A stretch of 64,000 bases of DNA from Clostridia bacterium (lineage in GTDB: Bacteria; Bacillota_A; Clostridia; Oscillospirales; CAG-272), in assembly GCA_017632155.1 (NCBI GenBank), contig JAGBRZ010000200.1:62001-126000 (forward strand), given 5' to 3'. Made by a program: the position numbers and the translations under genes. Below, piece after piece: positions 52,169 to 62,319 of this stretch. Position 1 is the first letter of the stretch; every line of letters begins with the position of its first letter. The notes under the pieces are model-generated. The model saw only the letters and a program-made list of their open reading frames with translations. It ran no database searches and was not told the DNA's origin.

Positions 52169-53608
52169 TTATGCGGAACGCACGAATCTTGAAACAACTT
52201 TTTTTATTATCGGCATTATCCCGACAATAATCGGTTTTATATTCAACAAAACTATTAATACAAACAACGCCGCTTGATAATAAAACCATCCGTTGATTTC
52301 AAATACCATTATCAAAGCTTGCAAACAAAGCAGTACTGTATTAACTATTAACTTTATAGGTTGAACATTGAATTTAACATATCTCTGCGCATTTATAGAA
52401 CGAATGACAAATACCGAAACATATCCCGCAATTGCGCCTAATGCAGCGCCCTGGGCGGCTTTTATCGGGTCTGCAATATCAAGCAAATAAGGAATCATAA
52501 TAAACGTTACCCCTATATTTGCAACAGCGCCCGCCATTGATGTCAGGAGAGAAAGCACGCTTTTCTTCTTAACAAGATAAACGCTGCCAAGGAAGGTTGC
52601 CAAAGCAAGATAAACTGTTGCGATTATCAATGTGGGCATATACTGCCACGCATCGTAATACGACGCATCCATCAAAAGCACTGTGAACACTTTTGACAAT
52701 GCAACAAGTGCAGAACCTGCCATAAACATAAGCCCAAGATAGCTCTTAAACACGCTTGAATAGAACGTACCTCTATCGTTGTCATCTGCATCGGTAACAG
52801 CAGAAAGCTGCCACGCTTCAGTAAAGACTGTTGTCAGCAAAGTGATCGCAGTCGGTATCTTATAAGCTGCAGCAAAAATTCCGTTTACATCATCACCGCA
52901 ATAATGAGCAACCATAAATCTATTCGCAACACTGTTTACCCAAAGAAATACCGTTGTCGGAATCATAGGTACGCTGTATTTTAACAGATTAATGACACAC
53001 TCCTTTGTCACATACTTTAATTTGAAATCACGATGAAGCTTCATCGCAACAACCAAGAACAGCGTGACAAGAGTGTTCGCAACAACAACGGAGAGAACGT
53101 ATCCCAAAACTCCCATATCGAAGCACACAAGGAATACAACGTTAAGCGCAATATTCAGCGCAGTATTGATTATTCCTTGCAAAGCATACATTTTGGTGTA
53201 ACCAAGACCTCTGACATAATAAGAAACCGCACATTGAAGATTTGCAGTAATAACAAATACAACGATCAGCCAATTATATCCGTCAAAATAGTCAAGCTTC
53301 CATAATAAGGGAGAAAGCAGCAAAAATATTCCGCTACCTGCCAGTAGTACGGTTATTCCGGAAGAAAAGACTTCTTTTTTCTTCTCTCCGGCATCTATCG
53401 CAAAGCGGAAGATGCCGTCATACATACCTACTGCGGCAAGAGGCATCAAAAGATTTGCCGCTTGTGTAATGAGGTCGGCTGTCGAATACTCTGCCTTTGA
53501 CAAAAGCGCGGTATAAAGTGGCATAAGCAGATATACCATAACCTTCGAAGAGAAGGTGCCAATGCCGAATATCAGCGTATTTGACAAGAGCTTTTTATAC
53601 TTATTCAT
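52169..53608 (-). CDS. MOP-superfamily flippase (polysaccharide/lipid II exporter type)
   Basis: 479 residues with 12-14 membrane segments and the N-terminal G-I-G-T-F-S-S-K-V-M-V-Y-L-L-M-P-L-Y-T typical of Wzx/PST transporters. It moves undecaprenol-linked glycans across the membrane. No polysaccharide cluster surrounds it; the neighbours are yebC and a sulfatase. AGAGG lies ten bases before ATG 53608. Confidence 0.9.
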   Translation of the reverse strand: MNKYKKLLSNTLIFGIGTFSSKVMVYLLMPLYTALLSKAEYSTADLITQAANLLMPLAAVGMYDGIFRFAIDAGEKKKEVFSSGITVLLAGSGIFLLLSPLLWKLDYFDGYNWLIVVFVITANLQCAVSYYVRGLGYTKMYALQGIINTALNIALNVVFLVCFDMGVLGYVLSVVVANTLVTLFLVVAMKLHRDFKLKYVTKECVINLLKYSVPMIPTTVFLWVNSVANRFMVAHYCGDDVNGIFAAAYKIPTAITLLTTVFTEAWQLSAVTDADDNDRGTFYSSVFKSYLGLMFMAGSALVALSKVFTVLLMDASYYDAWQYMPTLIIATVYLALATFLGSVYLVKKKSVLSLLTSMAGAVANIGVTFIMIPYLLDIADPIKAAQGAALGAIAGYVSVFVIRSINAQRYVKFNVQPIKLIVNTVLLCLQALIMVFEINGWFYYQAALFVLIVLLNIKPIIVGIMPIIKKVVSRFVRSA

Positions 53609-53647
53609 TGTGCGCTAACCTCTGTATTTTCCGCGTTTGCGGGTAAA

Positions 53648-54379
53648 TTATTCGGCATTCTCCCAGTTATGATATACGTTCATAACATCATCATCGTCCT
53701 CGAGCTTTTCGAGAAGGAGACCCATGAACTTAATATCATCCTCGCTTGTGAGCTCAACGGTATTCTGAGGAACCTTGGTCTTTTCTGCAGACTCGAGCTT
53801 GTATCCCGCAGCCTCGAGAGCCTCGGAAACCGCATAAAGATCATCGGGCTCGGTGTAGATCTCGAAGATATCCTCGTCTGCCATAAAGTCAGCAGCGCCT
53901 GCCTCGAGAGATGCTTCCATAAGGGTATCCTCATCAATATCACCGTCTTCATTGTTGATGATAATGATACCCTTATCGTCAAACATAAAGCTTACGCAAC
54001 CCGAGTTTCCGAGATTACCGTGATACTTGGAGAAGTAGGAACGAACATTACCTACGGTACGGTTGCGGTTATCGGTTGTGGTCTCAACGATTACAGCAAC
54101 ACCGGAAGGGCCGTAACCTTCGTATGTGATAGCTTCGAAATTTGAGTTATCGGAGCCCATTGCTTTTTTGATGGTACGCTCGATATTATCATTGGGAACG
54201 TTGTTAGACTTTGCTTTCTGGATAAGGTCGCGAAGTTTAGAGTTGGATGCGGGATCGGGACCGCTTTCTTTAACGGCAATGGTGATTTCCTTGCCTATTT
54301 TAGTGAAGACTTTTGCCTTCTGCGCATCAGTCTTCTCTTTCTTGTGTTTGATGTTACTCCATTTGCTATGTCCGGACAT
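53648..54379 (-). CDS. yebC: YebC/PmpR family (TACO1) protein
   Basis: 243 residues starting M-S-G-H-S-K-W-S-N-I-K-H-K, the family signature, with P-D-P-A-S-N-S-K-L-R and I-T-Y-E-G-Y-G-P-S-G-V-A. Members bind DNA or the ribosome and help translate poly-proline stretches. AGAGG site before ATG 54379; 36 bases after argS. Confidence 0.97.
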   Translation of the reverse strand: MSGHSKWSNIKHKKEKTDAQKAKVFTKIGKEITIAVKESGPDPASNSKLRDLIQKAKSNNVPNDNIERTIKKAMGSDNSNFEAITYEGYGPSGVAVIVETTTDNRNRTVGNVRSYFSKYHGNLGNSGCVSFMFDDKGIIIINNEDGDIDEDTLMEASLEAGAADFMADEDIFEIYTEPDDLYAVSEALEAAGYKLESAEKTKVPQNTVELTSEDDIKFMGLLLEKLEDDDDVMNVYHNWENAE

Positions 54380-54415
54380 TTTTATATACCTCTTTTTAAA
54401 TAATTTCTGTTTTGA

Positions 54416-56134
54416 TTAAATCTGCTCTGTCTTCTTCATACAGATTAGTTCGAATGCTGTGCCAAGTATTGTCTTGGTTGCCTTTGCGAGAGCCACGCGG
54501 GTTGCAACGATCTCGGGATCGGATTCCGTCAGAATCGAGCAATTGTGATAGAATCTATTGAATGCCGCTGCAAGATCAAGAATATATCTTGTAACGTAGA
54601 AAGGCTCGTAGCTTTCAATAGCAGCTTCAACTCTCTCGGGGAAGATTGAGATTACACGAAGAAGATCGTGCTCTTCGGGTGTGGTTGCTTTGTAAATGCA
54701 ATTTGTATTTATATCGGCAGCTTTAGCAAGAACCGAGCAAGTACGTGCATAAGTGTACTGAACGTAAGGGCCTGTGTTGCCGTCATACGAAAGTGCATCT
54801 TCAAGCATAAAGTTGATGTCTTTGATTCTATTGTTAGAAAGATAATAGAATACGATTGCGCCAACGCCAACCTTTTCCGCAATTTCGTTCTTCTTCTCTT
54901 CGCTCATATCGGGATTCTTTTCACCGGTGATCTGATATACCTTTTCGATTGCCTGAGCAAAAAGATCCTTGAGAAGGATTACGTTGCCGGTTCTGGTTGC
55001 AAGCTTTGCACCGTTGATGCTGACTGTGCCGTAGGGAACGTGAACGAGCTTATCCGCCCACTCGTAACCCATCATTTCGACTACCTTAAACCACTGTGCA
55101 AAATGAAGGGACTGACCTGCGGAAGTTACATAGATACACTTATCAAAATCATAGGTTTCTTTGCGGTAAAGCGCAGCAGCTATGTCTCTTGTAGCATAAA
55201 TGGTTGAACCATCGCTCTTGAGAACAAGACAAGGGGGCATATTGTAATCTGAAAGATCAACGATAGTTGCGCCTGCATCGACCTTGGTAATTGCTGCCTC
55301 TTTGAGTTTTTCAAGAACAGGTCCGCATTTATCATAATAGAAGCTTTCGCCTGCGTAGCTATCAAATTCAATATCAAGCTGTGCATAAGTCTTCTTGTAC
55401 TCATCGATGCTTATAGTAATAAACCATTTCCAAAGCTCGTGATTTTCAGCATTTCCCGCCTCAAGGGCAGTAAATTCAGCTCTTGCCTGATCTTCGAGAG
55501 TAGAATCCGCTTCAGCCTCGGTATGGAATTTTACATAAAGCTCAACAAGCTTATCAATTCCGCCCTGCTCAATGTCTTCTTTGCGACCCCATTTGCGATA
55601 AGCAACGATCAGCTTACCGAACTGTGTTCCCCAGTCTCCGAGGTGATTCACACCAACGCATTTGTAACCTGCAAACTCGTGAAGCTTCTTGATCGAGTGA
55701 CCGATAACAGTTGTACCGAGGTGACCGATGTGAAAAGGCTTTGCTACGTTAGGAGATGAATAGTCAAGAACGACAGTCTTTCCTGCGCCGTTATCGGGAG
55801 AACCGTATTTCTCACCCTTGGCAAAAACTTCACCGAGGACTTCATTGGCAAGTGCCGAACTGTCAATTCTGAAATTCAGGTATCCATTTACAGCTTCTGC
55901 CTTGATTGCTCCCTCTGCGGAGAAAGCTTCAGCAAGTGCAGCAGCTATCTGGATAGGAGAGCGACGCAGAATCTTGCTAAGCTTAAAGCAAGGAAGAGCT
56001 ATATCTCCCATAGATGTGTCTGTGGGATACTCAAGCAAATCAAGTATTTCCGACTCGGCAAGAGTAGCGCCCGCGAAAGAAGACGCAACTGCATCAGATA
56101 TCGTCTTCGCAATGTTCAACTTAAATGTTTTCAT
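54416..56134 (-). CDS. argS: Arginyl-tRNA synthetase
   Basis: 572 residues. The N-terminal Add1 domain is followed by the class I HIGH motif (K-P-F-H-I-G-H-L-G). The KMSK-equivalent loop reads A-K-L-A-T-R-T-G-N-V-I, normal for ArgRS, and a C-terminal DALR anticodon domain follows. It lies 32 bases after recN. Having argR two genes before argS is notable. Confidence 0.97.
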   Translation of the reverse strand: MKTFKLNIAKTISDAVASSFAGATLAESEILDLLEYPTDTSMGDIALPCFKLSKILRRSPIQIAAALAEAFSAEGAIKAEAVNGYLNFRIDSSALANEVLGEVFAKGEKYGSPDNGAGKTVVLDYSSPNVAKPFHIGHLGTTVIGHSIKKLHEFAGYKCVGVNHLGDWGTQFGKLIVAYRKWGRKEDIEQGGIDKLVELYVKFHTEAEADSTLEDQARAEFTALEAGNAENHELWKWFITISIDEYKKTYAQLDIEFDSYAGESFYYDKCGPVLEKLKEAAITKVDAGATIVDLSDYNMPPCLVLKSDGSTIYATRDIAAALYRKETYDFDKCIYVTSAGQSLHFAQWFKVVEMMGYEWADKLVHVPYGTVSINGAKLATRTGNVILLKDLFAQAIEKVYQITGEKNPDMSEEKKNEIAEKVGVGAIVFYYLSNNRIKDINFMLEDALSYDGNTGPYVQYTYARTCSVLAKAADINTNCIYKATTPEEHDLLRVISIFPERVEAAIESYEPFYVTRYILDLAAAFNRFYHNCSILTESDPEIVATRVALAKATKTILGTAFELICMKKTEQI

Positions 56135-56166
56135 AATATTTTACCATCCGTTTTACGAAATAAACT

Positions 56167-57849
56167 TTAATATAATTTTCCTTCATTAATCATATCAACA
56201 GCCGCCAGTCTTTGAGACTCGGAAACATTGATACCGCCGAGGATACGCGCAGTCTCTTCGATTCTTCCAATATCATCAAGGCAACTGATATTCGTTTCGG
56301 CTCTGCCGTCAATTTCTTTTTTTGCTACAAGCAGATGCCAATCAGCAAGAGAAGCTATTTGCGCCGAATGTGTAACAGAAAGAACCTGAGATGAAGCAGA
56401 TGCCTGTTTAAGCTTAATACCAACCTTTCTCGACGTCTTACCGGAAATTCCGCTGTCAACCTCGTCGAAAATCAAAGTTCCAATGGAATCAGCTTCCGAA
56501 ACTGCGCATTTCAAGGCGAGCATAACTCTTGAAAGTTCTCCGCCCGATGCGGATTTTTCAAGCGGCATCATAGGCTCTCCCGCATTCGCAGCTATTAAAA
56601 GATCAATCCTGTCCTTGCCGAATTCGTTAAATGAATCGGTTTCTGTAACCGATACGGTGAATCTTACCTTTGGCATATCAAGGAAGCGAAGCGTTTCGCA
56701 GACTTCCTTTTCTATCTTGAGAGCCGCGTCATATCTTGCCTCTGATAAATACTTTGCTTTTTCTGAAAGAATTACACGCAGAGCAGACTCTTTTGCAATC
56801 AGTTCGTCCATACGAAAGTCGGAAGTGTCAAGCCTTTCGAGTTCACGCTCGGCATTCTGACCGAATTCAAGTATTTCCTCTATGGTAGAACCGTATTTGC
56901 GCTTAAGCTTTGTAATCAAAGCAAGACGAGACTCGATTTCATCAAGACGTTTCCCAGGATCTTTATCAAACTCAAACATTTGCACGATTGCTTGCAGCTC
57001 CGAGCTTATGTCATCAAGCTCATAAGTACAGTTTCGGAGTCTTGACGATAATTCATTGAATTCCGGAACAACGTCCGCAACCTTTGCTAATACCTCTGCC
57101 GCGTGCAGAGCAAGAGAAGATGCACTTATTCCCTTTTCATTTGCATAGAGCGTTCTCGCCGCCGAATCGGTATGCTTTTTAATGCGCTCTGCCGATTGAA
57201 GTCTTGAACGTTCAAGCACCAATTCTTCCTCTTCGCCGCATTTTAATTTTGCAGCTGCGATCTCCTTTTGTTGAAATTCCAGCATATCTTTCATTCTTGA
57301 TATGGCAGCGGAATCCTTTCTCAAAGAAGCTATATCTGAATTGACTTCCCGCCAATCATTATATACTTCAAAATACGAAGAAAGAATCGCGTCGTTCTTT
57401 GCAAATGTATCAATAAGTCGTATTCTTTCGGTTTCATCAGTCAGACGGAGCGTGTCATGTTGACCGTGGATTGAAATAAGCAGAGATCCAACTTTTCTCA
57501 TTATCTGCTGTGAAACACCTCTGCCGTCTATCCTACAAGTGGTCTTCCCTTCAGATGTGAGTATACGCTCAAGAACAATCTCATCATCGAACACTTCAAA
57601 TCCCATAGACGTAAGTATGGCAACGATTTTAGTGTCTATCTCAGTAAATACCGCGCTCACAACCGCACGATTTTCGCCGCTTCTGATAAGATCGCGATTG
57701 ACTTTGTTGCATATCAAAAAATTAATACTGTCGGTGATAACCGATTTACCCGCACCTGTTTCACCGGTCAAAACGGTAAGTCCACTCAAAAAATCAAATT
57801 CAAGCGTTTTAATTACCGCCATATTTTCAATGTGCAAAGATTTCAGCAT
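56167..57849 (-). CDS. recN: DNA repair protein RecN
   Basis: 560 residues, SMC-like. Walker A G-E-T-G-A-G-K-S is at residues 30-37, a central coiled coil follows, then S-G-G-E-L-S-R-V-M-L-A-L-K and I-F-D-E-V-D-S-G-I-S-G. RecN gathers broken DNA ends. An AGGGTG site lies five bases before ATG 57849; 12 bases after argR, the common recN-argR order. Confidence 0.97.
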   Translation of the reverse strand: MLKSLHIENMAVIKTLEFDFLSGLTVLTGETGAGKSVITDSINFLICNKVNRDLIRSGENRAVVSAVFTEIDTKIVAILTSMGFEVFDDEIVLERILTSEGKTTCRIDGRGVSQQIMRKVGSLLISIHGQHDTLRLTDETERIRLIDTFAKNDAILSSYFEVYNDWREVNSDIASLRKDSAAISRMKDMLEFQQKEIAAAKLKCGEEEELVLERSRLQSAERIKKHTDSAARTLYANEKGISASSLALHAAEVLAKVADVVPEFNELSSRLRNCTYELDDISSELQAIVQMFEFDKDPGKRLDEIESRLALITKLKRKYGSTIEEILEFGQNAERELERLDTSDFRMDELIAKESALRVILSEKAKYLSEARYDAALKIEKEVCETLRFLDMPKVRFTVSVTETDSFNEFGKDRIDLLIAANAGEPMMPLEKSASGGELSRVMLALKCAVSEADSIGTLIFDEVDSGISGKTSRKVGIKLKQASASSQVLSVTHSAQIASLADWHLLVAKKEIDGRAETNISCLDDIGRIEETARILGGINVSESQRLAAVDMINEGKLY

Positions 57850-57861
57850 AACTACACCCTA

Positions 57862-58317
57862 TTAAATAGAATCAAGCAATGCGTGGATTCGTGTGCTGAT
57901 ATCCTTTGCACCATTTTCTGTGCGAGTGATCATTATAATGGTATCGTCACCCGCAACGCAACCGAGTATTTCTTTTGAATCAATTGAGTCAAGACCGGTT
58001 GCAACAGCAGTTGCAAGCCCCGGATATGTTTTAATTACAATATTATTGACGGCGAAATCCACACCGATAATTGAGCTAACAAGAGCTCTGTTAAATTTAA
58101 TGGCTTGTACGCCGTCATTTTTGGCAGGTACCGTATATCTGTATGATCCTCGACCGGTAAGAACCTTTGTCAGCTTCAATTCTCTGATATCGCGCGAAAC
58201 AGTTGCCTGAGTGACTTGAAAGCCTTCTTTTCGAAGCATACCTATTAATTCTTCTTGCGTTTCGATCTCGTAATTCGTAATTAAAGATACTATTTTATCC
58301 TGTCGCAGATTTTTCAT
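57862..58317 (-). CDS. argR: Arginine repressor ArgR
   Basis: 151 residues. The winged helix M-L-R-K-E-G-F-Q-V-T-Q-A-T-V-S-R-D is near the start, and the C-terminal hexamer domain carries the arginine-binding G-D-D-T-I-I-M-I. It represses arginine biosynthesis and controls catabolism at ARG boxes. It belongs to the usual nadK-argR-recN run. Its ribosome binding site is weak. Confidence 0.96.
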   Translation of the reverse strand: MKNLRQDKIVSLITNYEIETQEELIGMLRKEGFQVTQATVSRDIRELKLTKVLTGRGSYRYTVPAKNDGVQAIKFNRALVSSIIGVDFAVNNIVIKTYPGLATAVATGLDSIDSKEILGCVAGDDTIIMITRTENGAKDISTRIHALLDSI

Positions 58318-58347
58318 AATTATCGCACTAACTCCTTTACTCAGTAA

Positions 58348-59205
58348 TCAAATAGCACTGAGCTTATTGCAAAGTTCAGCATAAAAATTGTGATCCTTAA
58401 TGCGTATAAGCTTCGCGGTCTTTTGGGATTTTGTAATTCTTACGGACTGATTTCGCATAATGCGAATATTGATTCTGCCGTCTATTGACAAATACAGATA
58501 GGGTTCACGATCGCATACATTGTAAATCTCGATTACAGAATCATCGGAAAAAACTATCGGTCTATCTCTGAACGAATGCGAACAGATAGGCGTTACACAG
58601 ATCGCTTTGACATTAGGCGACATTACGGGACCTCCGGCTGCCAAAGAATATGCAGTCGAGCCGGAAGGTGTGGAAACAATAAGTCCATCCGCCCTGTAAT
58701 TGCCGACAACTTTATCGTCTGCTTTGAGCTGCATATCGACGATCTTAGCAATTGAACCGTTTGATACAACCGCATCGTTGAGAGCACAACTCATATAAAG
58801 CGGTTTTCCGTTATGTCGAAGCTCAATATCAAGCATTGATCTAATGTCAAAATAATATTCGCCTTGCATGATCTTTTCGATCATGTCAAGCTCGTCAACC
58901 TCGAGAGATGTCATATATCCCAGTCTACCCTTGTTTATGCCAAGAATCGGGATCTCCTTGGGAGCGGCACGTCTTGCTGCTTCCAAAACTGTTCCGTCGC
59001 CTCCGACAACAACGACAAGATCTGTGTTGTCATACATTCTTTCCGGCGCTACGAACTTTACCGAAGGTCCTTCATCAATTATCCCCTTGGCGTATGAAGG
59101 AAGTATCATCGTGGCACCGCATTTTATAAAACGGAGTGCCGCCTCTTTAGCCACTTCTGCTTTTTCGGGGATCTTGTAATTTGTTGTAATAGTTATGTTT
59201 TTCAT
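58348..59205 (-). CDS. nadK: NAD kinase
   Basis: 285 residues. G-G-D-G-T-V-L-E-A (about residue 69) is the NAD kinase signature, with N-D-A-V-V (about 143) and S-T-P-S-G-S-T-A-Y-S-L-A-A-G-G-P (about 178). It phosphorylates NAD to NADP. A GGAGAA site precedes ATG 59205. Confidence 0.97.
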   Translation of the reverse strand: MKNITITTNYKIPEKAEVAKEAALRFIKCGATMILPSYAKGIIDEGPSVKFVAPERMYDNTDLVVVVGGDGTVLEAARRAAPKEIPILGINKGRLGYMTSLEVDELDMIEKIMQGEYYFDIRSMLDIELRHNGKPLYMSCALNDAVVSNGSIAKIVDMQLKADDKVVGNYRADGLIVSTPSGSTAYSLAAGGPVMSPNVKAICVTPICSHSFRDRPIVFSDDSVIEIYNVCDREPYLYLSIDGRINIRIMRNQSVRITKSQKTAKLIRIKDHNFYAELCNKLSAI

Positions 59206-59238
59206 ATTTTTCTCCTGATTATGAAGAAAATTTTATTG

Positions 59239-60015
59239 TCAATAAATATTTACCGTCCCGAATAATTGTTCATCCAATTCGGTAAACTGTTTCGAAAACA
59301 AAGCAAGAAATTCTATGTTTCCGTCGCCGCCTACAACAGGCGAACGAATCAAAGCCTGCGGGTATAATCCGCACTCTTTTGCCGATGCCAAAACTCTTCT
59401 GATAGCAGAAAGTCTATGCTCCGGCTTTTTTACGATTCCGCCTTTGCCGACAGCCTCGCGTCCGCATTCAAATTGCGGTTTAATCAATGTAATCGCAATT
59501 CCGTTTTCAGTCAATAAATCATTGAAACGCGGGATTATAAGAGTTTGGGAGATAAACGATACGTCCATCACGATCATATCAGCAGGATCAGGTATAATTT
59601 CGCGGTTAAGAAACCTTGCATTCATGCCTTCGATCGAAACGACCTTGCTATCGGAAAGAAGTTCAGCAGCTAATTGGTCGTGTCCCGAGTCAACTGCATA
59701 CACGCGCATTGCACCGCGGCGAAGTAAACAATCGGTAAAACCTCCGGTTGAAGCCCCAATATCTATACATACTTTTCCACAAGGATCAATCTTGAAGGCA
59801 TCGAGCGCCGCCTCGAGCTTCAATCCACCTCGTCCAACATAAGGTATTGAATTTTGAAATACAACGTTATGTTCAAAAGAATCGTCTATCTTTTCACTCG
59901 GTTTATTTATCAGTTTGCCATCTATCTTAACCAAACCCGCTTCAATTGACCGTCTGGCTGACTCACGGCTTCTGGCAAAACCAAAATTAACTAAATATAA
60001 GTCAGCTCTGATCAT
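59239..60015 (-). CDS. tlyA: TlyA-family rRNA (cytidine-2-O)-methyltransferase
   Basis: 258 residues. An S4 RNA-binding domain (R-A-D-L-Y-L-V-N-F-G-F-A-R-S-R) is followed by an FtsJ-like SAM domain with I-D-I-G-A-S-T-G-G-F-T-D. TlyA methylates 16S and 23S rRNA and confers capreomycin sensitivity; some members are called haemolysins by mistake. It overlaps ispA by four bases (ATGA). Confidence 0.95.
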   Translation of the reverse strand: MIRADLYLVNFGFARSRESARRSIEAGLVKIDGKLINKPSEKIDDSFEHNVVFQNSIPYVGRGGLKLEAALDAFKIDPCGKVCIDIGASTGGFTDCLLRRGAMRVYAVDSGHDQLAAELLSDSKVVSIEGMNARFLNREIIPDPADMIVMDVSFISQTLIIPRFNDLLTENGIAITLIKPQFECGREAVGKGGIVKKPEHRLSAIRRVLASAKECGLYPQALIRSPVVGGDGNIEFLALFSKQFTELDEQLFGTVNIY

Positions 60016-60905
60016 TTTTCACGAACAAGCAAATAATCTGCAAGGGCATAAAGCATATCGGCGTGTTCAAAGCAAGCAAGCGCCTCTTTTGCCTCTGTAG
60101 TAAGCTTTGCGGCATATTGCCGCGCCTCATCAACGGACATAAAGCTCATAAATGTTGTTTTATTCTCCGACGCATCAGATCCAACATTTTTGCCCAAAAC
60201 AGCGGGATCTGCAATAACATCGAGTATATCATCAATTATCTGGAATGTAAGTCCTATCTTCTCTGCATATCGAACTGCAGCATTGAATTTTGCATCATCG
60301 GAATCCACTCCGGCAGCAAGACAACCGAGCATCGCCGATACGATAATAACCTCGCCCGTCTTTTTGCGGTGAAGTTTCAAAAGCGTTTTAAAGTCAAGCT
60401 CTTCTCGCTCGCCTCTCATATCAATGATCTGACCGCCGATCATTCCTTCAGATGAAACAGCATTACAAATCAGATTGACAGCTCGGAGTGAAATATTGCG
60501 AGAAACTTGCGGATTATTTGCAGCCGTCATAAGTGATCTTATAACAAGTGAATCACCCGCAAGCAGAGCCGTAGCTTCGCCAAACACCTTATGCGAAGTA
60601 GGTTTGCCTCTTCGCATATCATCATTATCCATACAAGGAAGATCATCATGGATCAATGAAAAAGTGTGCATCATTTCGATGGCAACGGCAAAATCAAGCG
60701 AATCCACTATATTTCCACCGCAAGCACGGCAAAATTCATTAACGAGGAATGCTCTGATTCGCTTCCCGCCTGCAGTAAGACTATAAAGCTCAGCTTCACG
60801 AACTTCACGTGTGTCGGGATCATCATATGTTCTGTATATCTCGTTTATTCTTGCATCTATCGCCTGCGAATTTGACGATAGCGCTTCCTTCAAAAGATCA
60901 TTCAT
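60012..60905 (-). CDS. ispA: Polyprenyl diphosphate synthase (farnesyl/geranylgeranyl type)
   Basis: 297 residues from ATG at 60905; ATG 60917 gives 301 and has its purine stretch too close. The two aspartate-rich motifs are D-D-L-P-C-M-D-N-D-D and Q-I-I-D-D-I-L-D. It elongates isopentenyl diphosphate to C15 or C20 chains. It sits directly after xseB, whose stop it overlaps or nearly touches. Confidence 0.95.
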   Translation of the reverse strand: MNDLLKEALSSNSQAIDARINEIYRTYDDPDTREVREAELYSLTAGGKRIRAFLVNEFCRACGGNIVDSLDFAVAIEMMHTFSLIHDDLPCMDNDDMRRGKPTSHKVFGEATALLAGDSLVIRSLMTAANNPQVSRNISLRAVNLICNAVSSEGMIGGQIIDMRGEREELDFKTLLKLHRKKTGEVIIVSAMLGCLAAGVDSDDAKFNAAVRYAEKIGLTFQIIDDILDVIADPAVLGKNVGSDASENKTTFMSFMSVDEARQYAAKLTTEAKEALACFEHADMLYALADYLLVREK

Positions 60906-61104
60906 TATTGGCAACATCTCCCGAAACTGTCATAAGCTTTTGTTTGGCACTTGTTAAAAGAGTATTCGCTGAATTAACAAGAGCAACGCCCTCTTCGTAT
61001 AATTTAATTGATTCGTCGAGTGAAACCTGTCCGTTTTCAAGGAGACGGACGATCTCTTCAAGACGCTTCATAGCCTCTTCGAAACTAAAAGTTTTTGCAT
61101 CCAT
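60898..61104 (-). CDS. xseB: Exodeoxyribonuclease VII small subunit
   Basis: 68 residues: F-S-F-E-E-A-M-K-R-L-E-E-I-V and L-D-E-S-I-K-L-Y-E-E-G, the family's coiled-coil start. With XseA it forms the single-strand exonuclease VII. It lies 18 bases after xseA, in the standard xseA-xseB order. Confidence 0.97.
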   Translation of the reverse strand: MDAKTFSFEEAMKRLEEIVRLLENGQVSLDESIKLYEEGVALVNSANTLLTSAKQKLMTVSGDVANNE

Positions 61105-61122
61105 ATCAGTTTTACCTATAAA

Positions 61123-62319
61123 TTATTTTACTTTAACGTCGACTTTACCGTCATTAAATACCAAAACAAGATCATCTCCCGATGAAATTTCGGCTACTGA
61201 GGAAACAGCCTTGTCGCCTTTGTTGGTTATCGAATATCCTCGAGAAAGAACCGAAAGTGGGCTTAGTGCCTCAAGTTTTGCCACTAACGATGAAAACTTG
61301 GAACCGTTTGCCTTGATAATATCATCATATTTATCCACGAGTCTTTCGGCAAGATAATCAAGTTCGGTAAATTTAATATCAAAATACTTTTCGGGACTTT
61401 TCAACACCGATGATTCCGAAAGAGTTTTCAGTCTGCTTTCGCCAAACTCGATCCTTCGAGACACTATGCCTTTGATTCGTCCCAAGTGTGAGGATAAAAT
61501 CGCGTTATATTCTCCCATGTCGGGAACAGCAAGCTCTGCTGCAGCCGATGGGGTAGGAGCGCGAAGATCGGCAACAAAATCGGAAATTGATACGTCAACT
61601 TCATGTCCTACAGCTGAAATAACAGGGATTTTAGAAGCCGCAATCGAACGGGCCAATGCTTCGTCATTAAAAGCGCTTAAATCTTCGCCTGAACCACCGC
61701 CGCGGCCTATAATCACAACATCAATGTCATCTTTGGAATCAAAATATTCTATTCCCTTTCGTAGACTCGAAGCTGCACCGGTTCCTTGAACCAATGCGGG
61801 AAATAGTTCAATTTCTACAATAGGCCATCTTCTGGTCAATACGTTGTAAAGATCTCGTACAGCTGCGCCTGTGGGCGAAGTTATGATGCCGATCTTTTTC
61901 GGGAACTTCGGAATCATCTTTTTTCTCGCAGCATCAAACAATCCCTCGGATGCGAGCTTCTGTTTCAGCATCTCGAAAGCATAAAACTGCTCGCCAAGTC
62001 CGCTCGGTGACATAAAACCTACGTAAAGCTGATATGCACCGTCACGCGGAAAGACCGAAACCCGACCCCAAGCGGTTACAGTCATACCATTTTCAGGCTC
62101 GAATTTTAATCTCGCAGCATCGCGTGCAAACATAACGCATTTTACAGAGGAACGCTCATCTTTCAAGGTGAAATATAAGTGCCCCGTTGCATAATGATGT
62201 TTGAAATTAGATATCTCTCCGCATACAGCCGCAGTCTGAAGTATCTCATCCGAATCAATGAGCATCTTGACATATTCGTTCAGTTGTGTTACGGAAAAAG
62301 CCTGTTCATTAGGATTCAT
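61123..62319 (-). CDS. xseA: Exodeoxyribonuclease VII large subunit
   Basis: 398 residues from ATG at 62319; a GTG at 62325 is the other option. The OB-fold (A-V-C-G-E-I-S-N-F-K-H-H) starts the chain. The catalytic region is recognised by S-P-T-G-A-A-V-R-D, G-R-G-G-G-S-G-E-D-L and S-A-V-G-H-E-V-D-V-S. The start overlaps the end of the tsaD-like gene, so translation is coupled. Confidence 0.97.
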   Translation of the reverse strand: MNPNEQAFSVTQLNEYVKMLIDSDEILQTAAVCGEISNFKHHYATGHLYFTLKDERSSVKCVMFARDAARLKFEPENGMTVTAWGRVSVFPRDGAYQLYVGFMSPSGLGEQFYAFEMLKQKLASEGLFDAARKKMIPKFPKKIGIITSPTGAAVRDLYNVLTRRWPIVEIELFPALVQGTGAASSLRKGIEYFDSKDDIDVVIIGRGGGSGEDLSAFNDEALARSIAASKIPVISAVGHEVDVSISDFVADLRAPTPSAAAELAVPDMGEYNAILSSHLGRIKGIVSRRIEFGESRLKTLSESSVLKSPEKYFDIKFTELDYLAERLVDKYDDIIKANGSKFSSLVAKLEALSPLSVLSRGYSITNKGDKAVSSVAEISSGDDLVLVFNDGKVDVKVK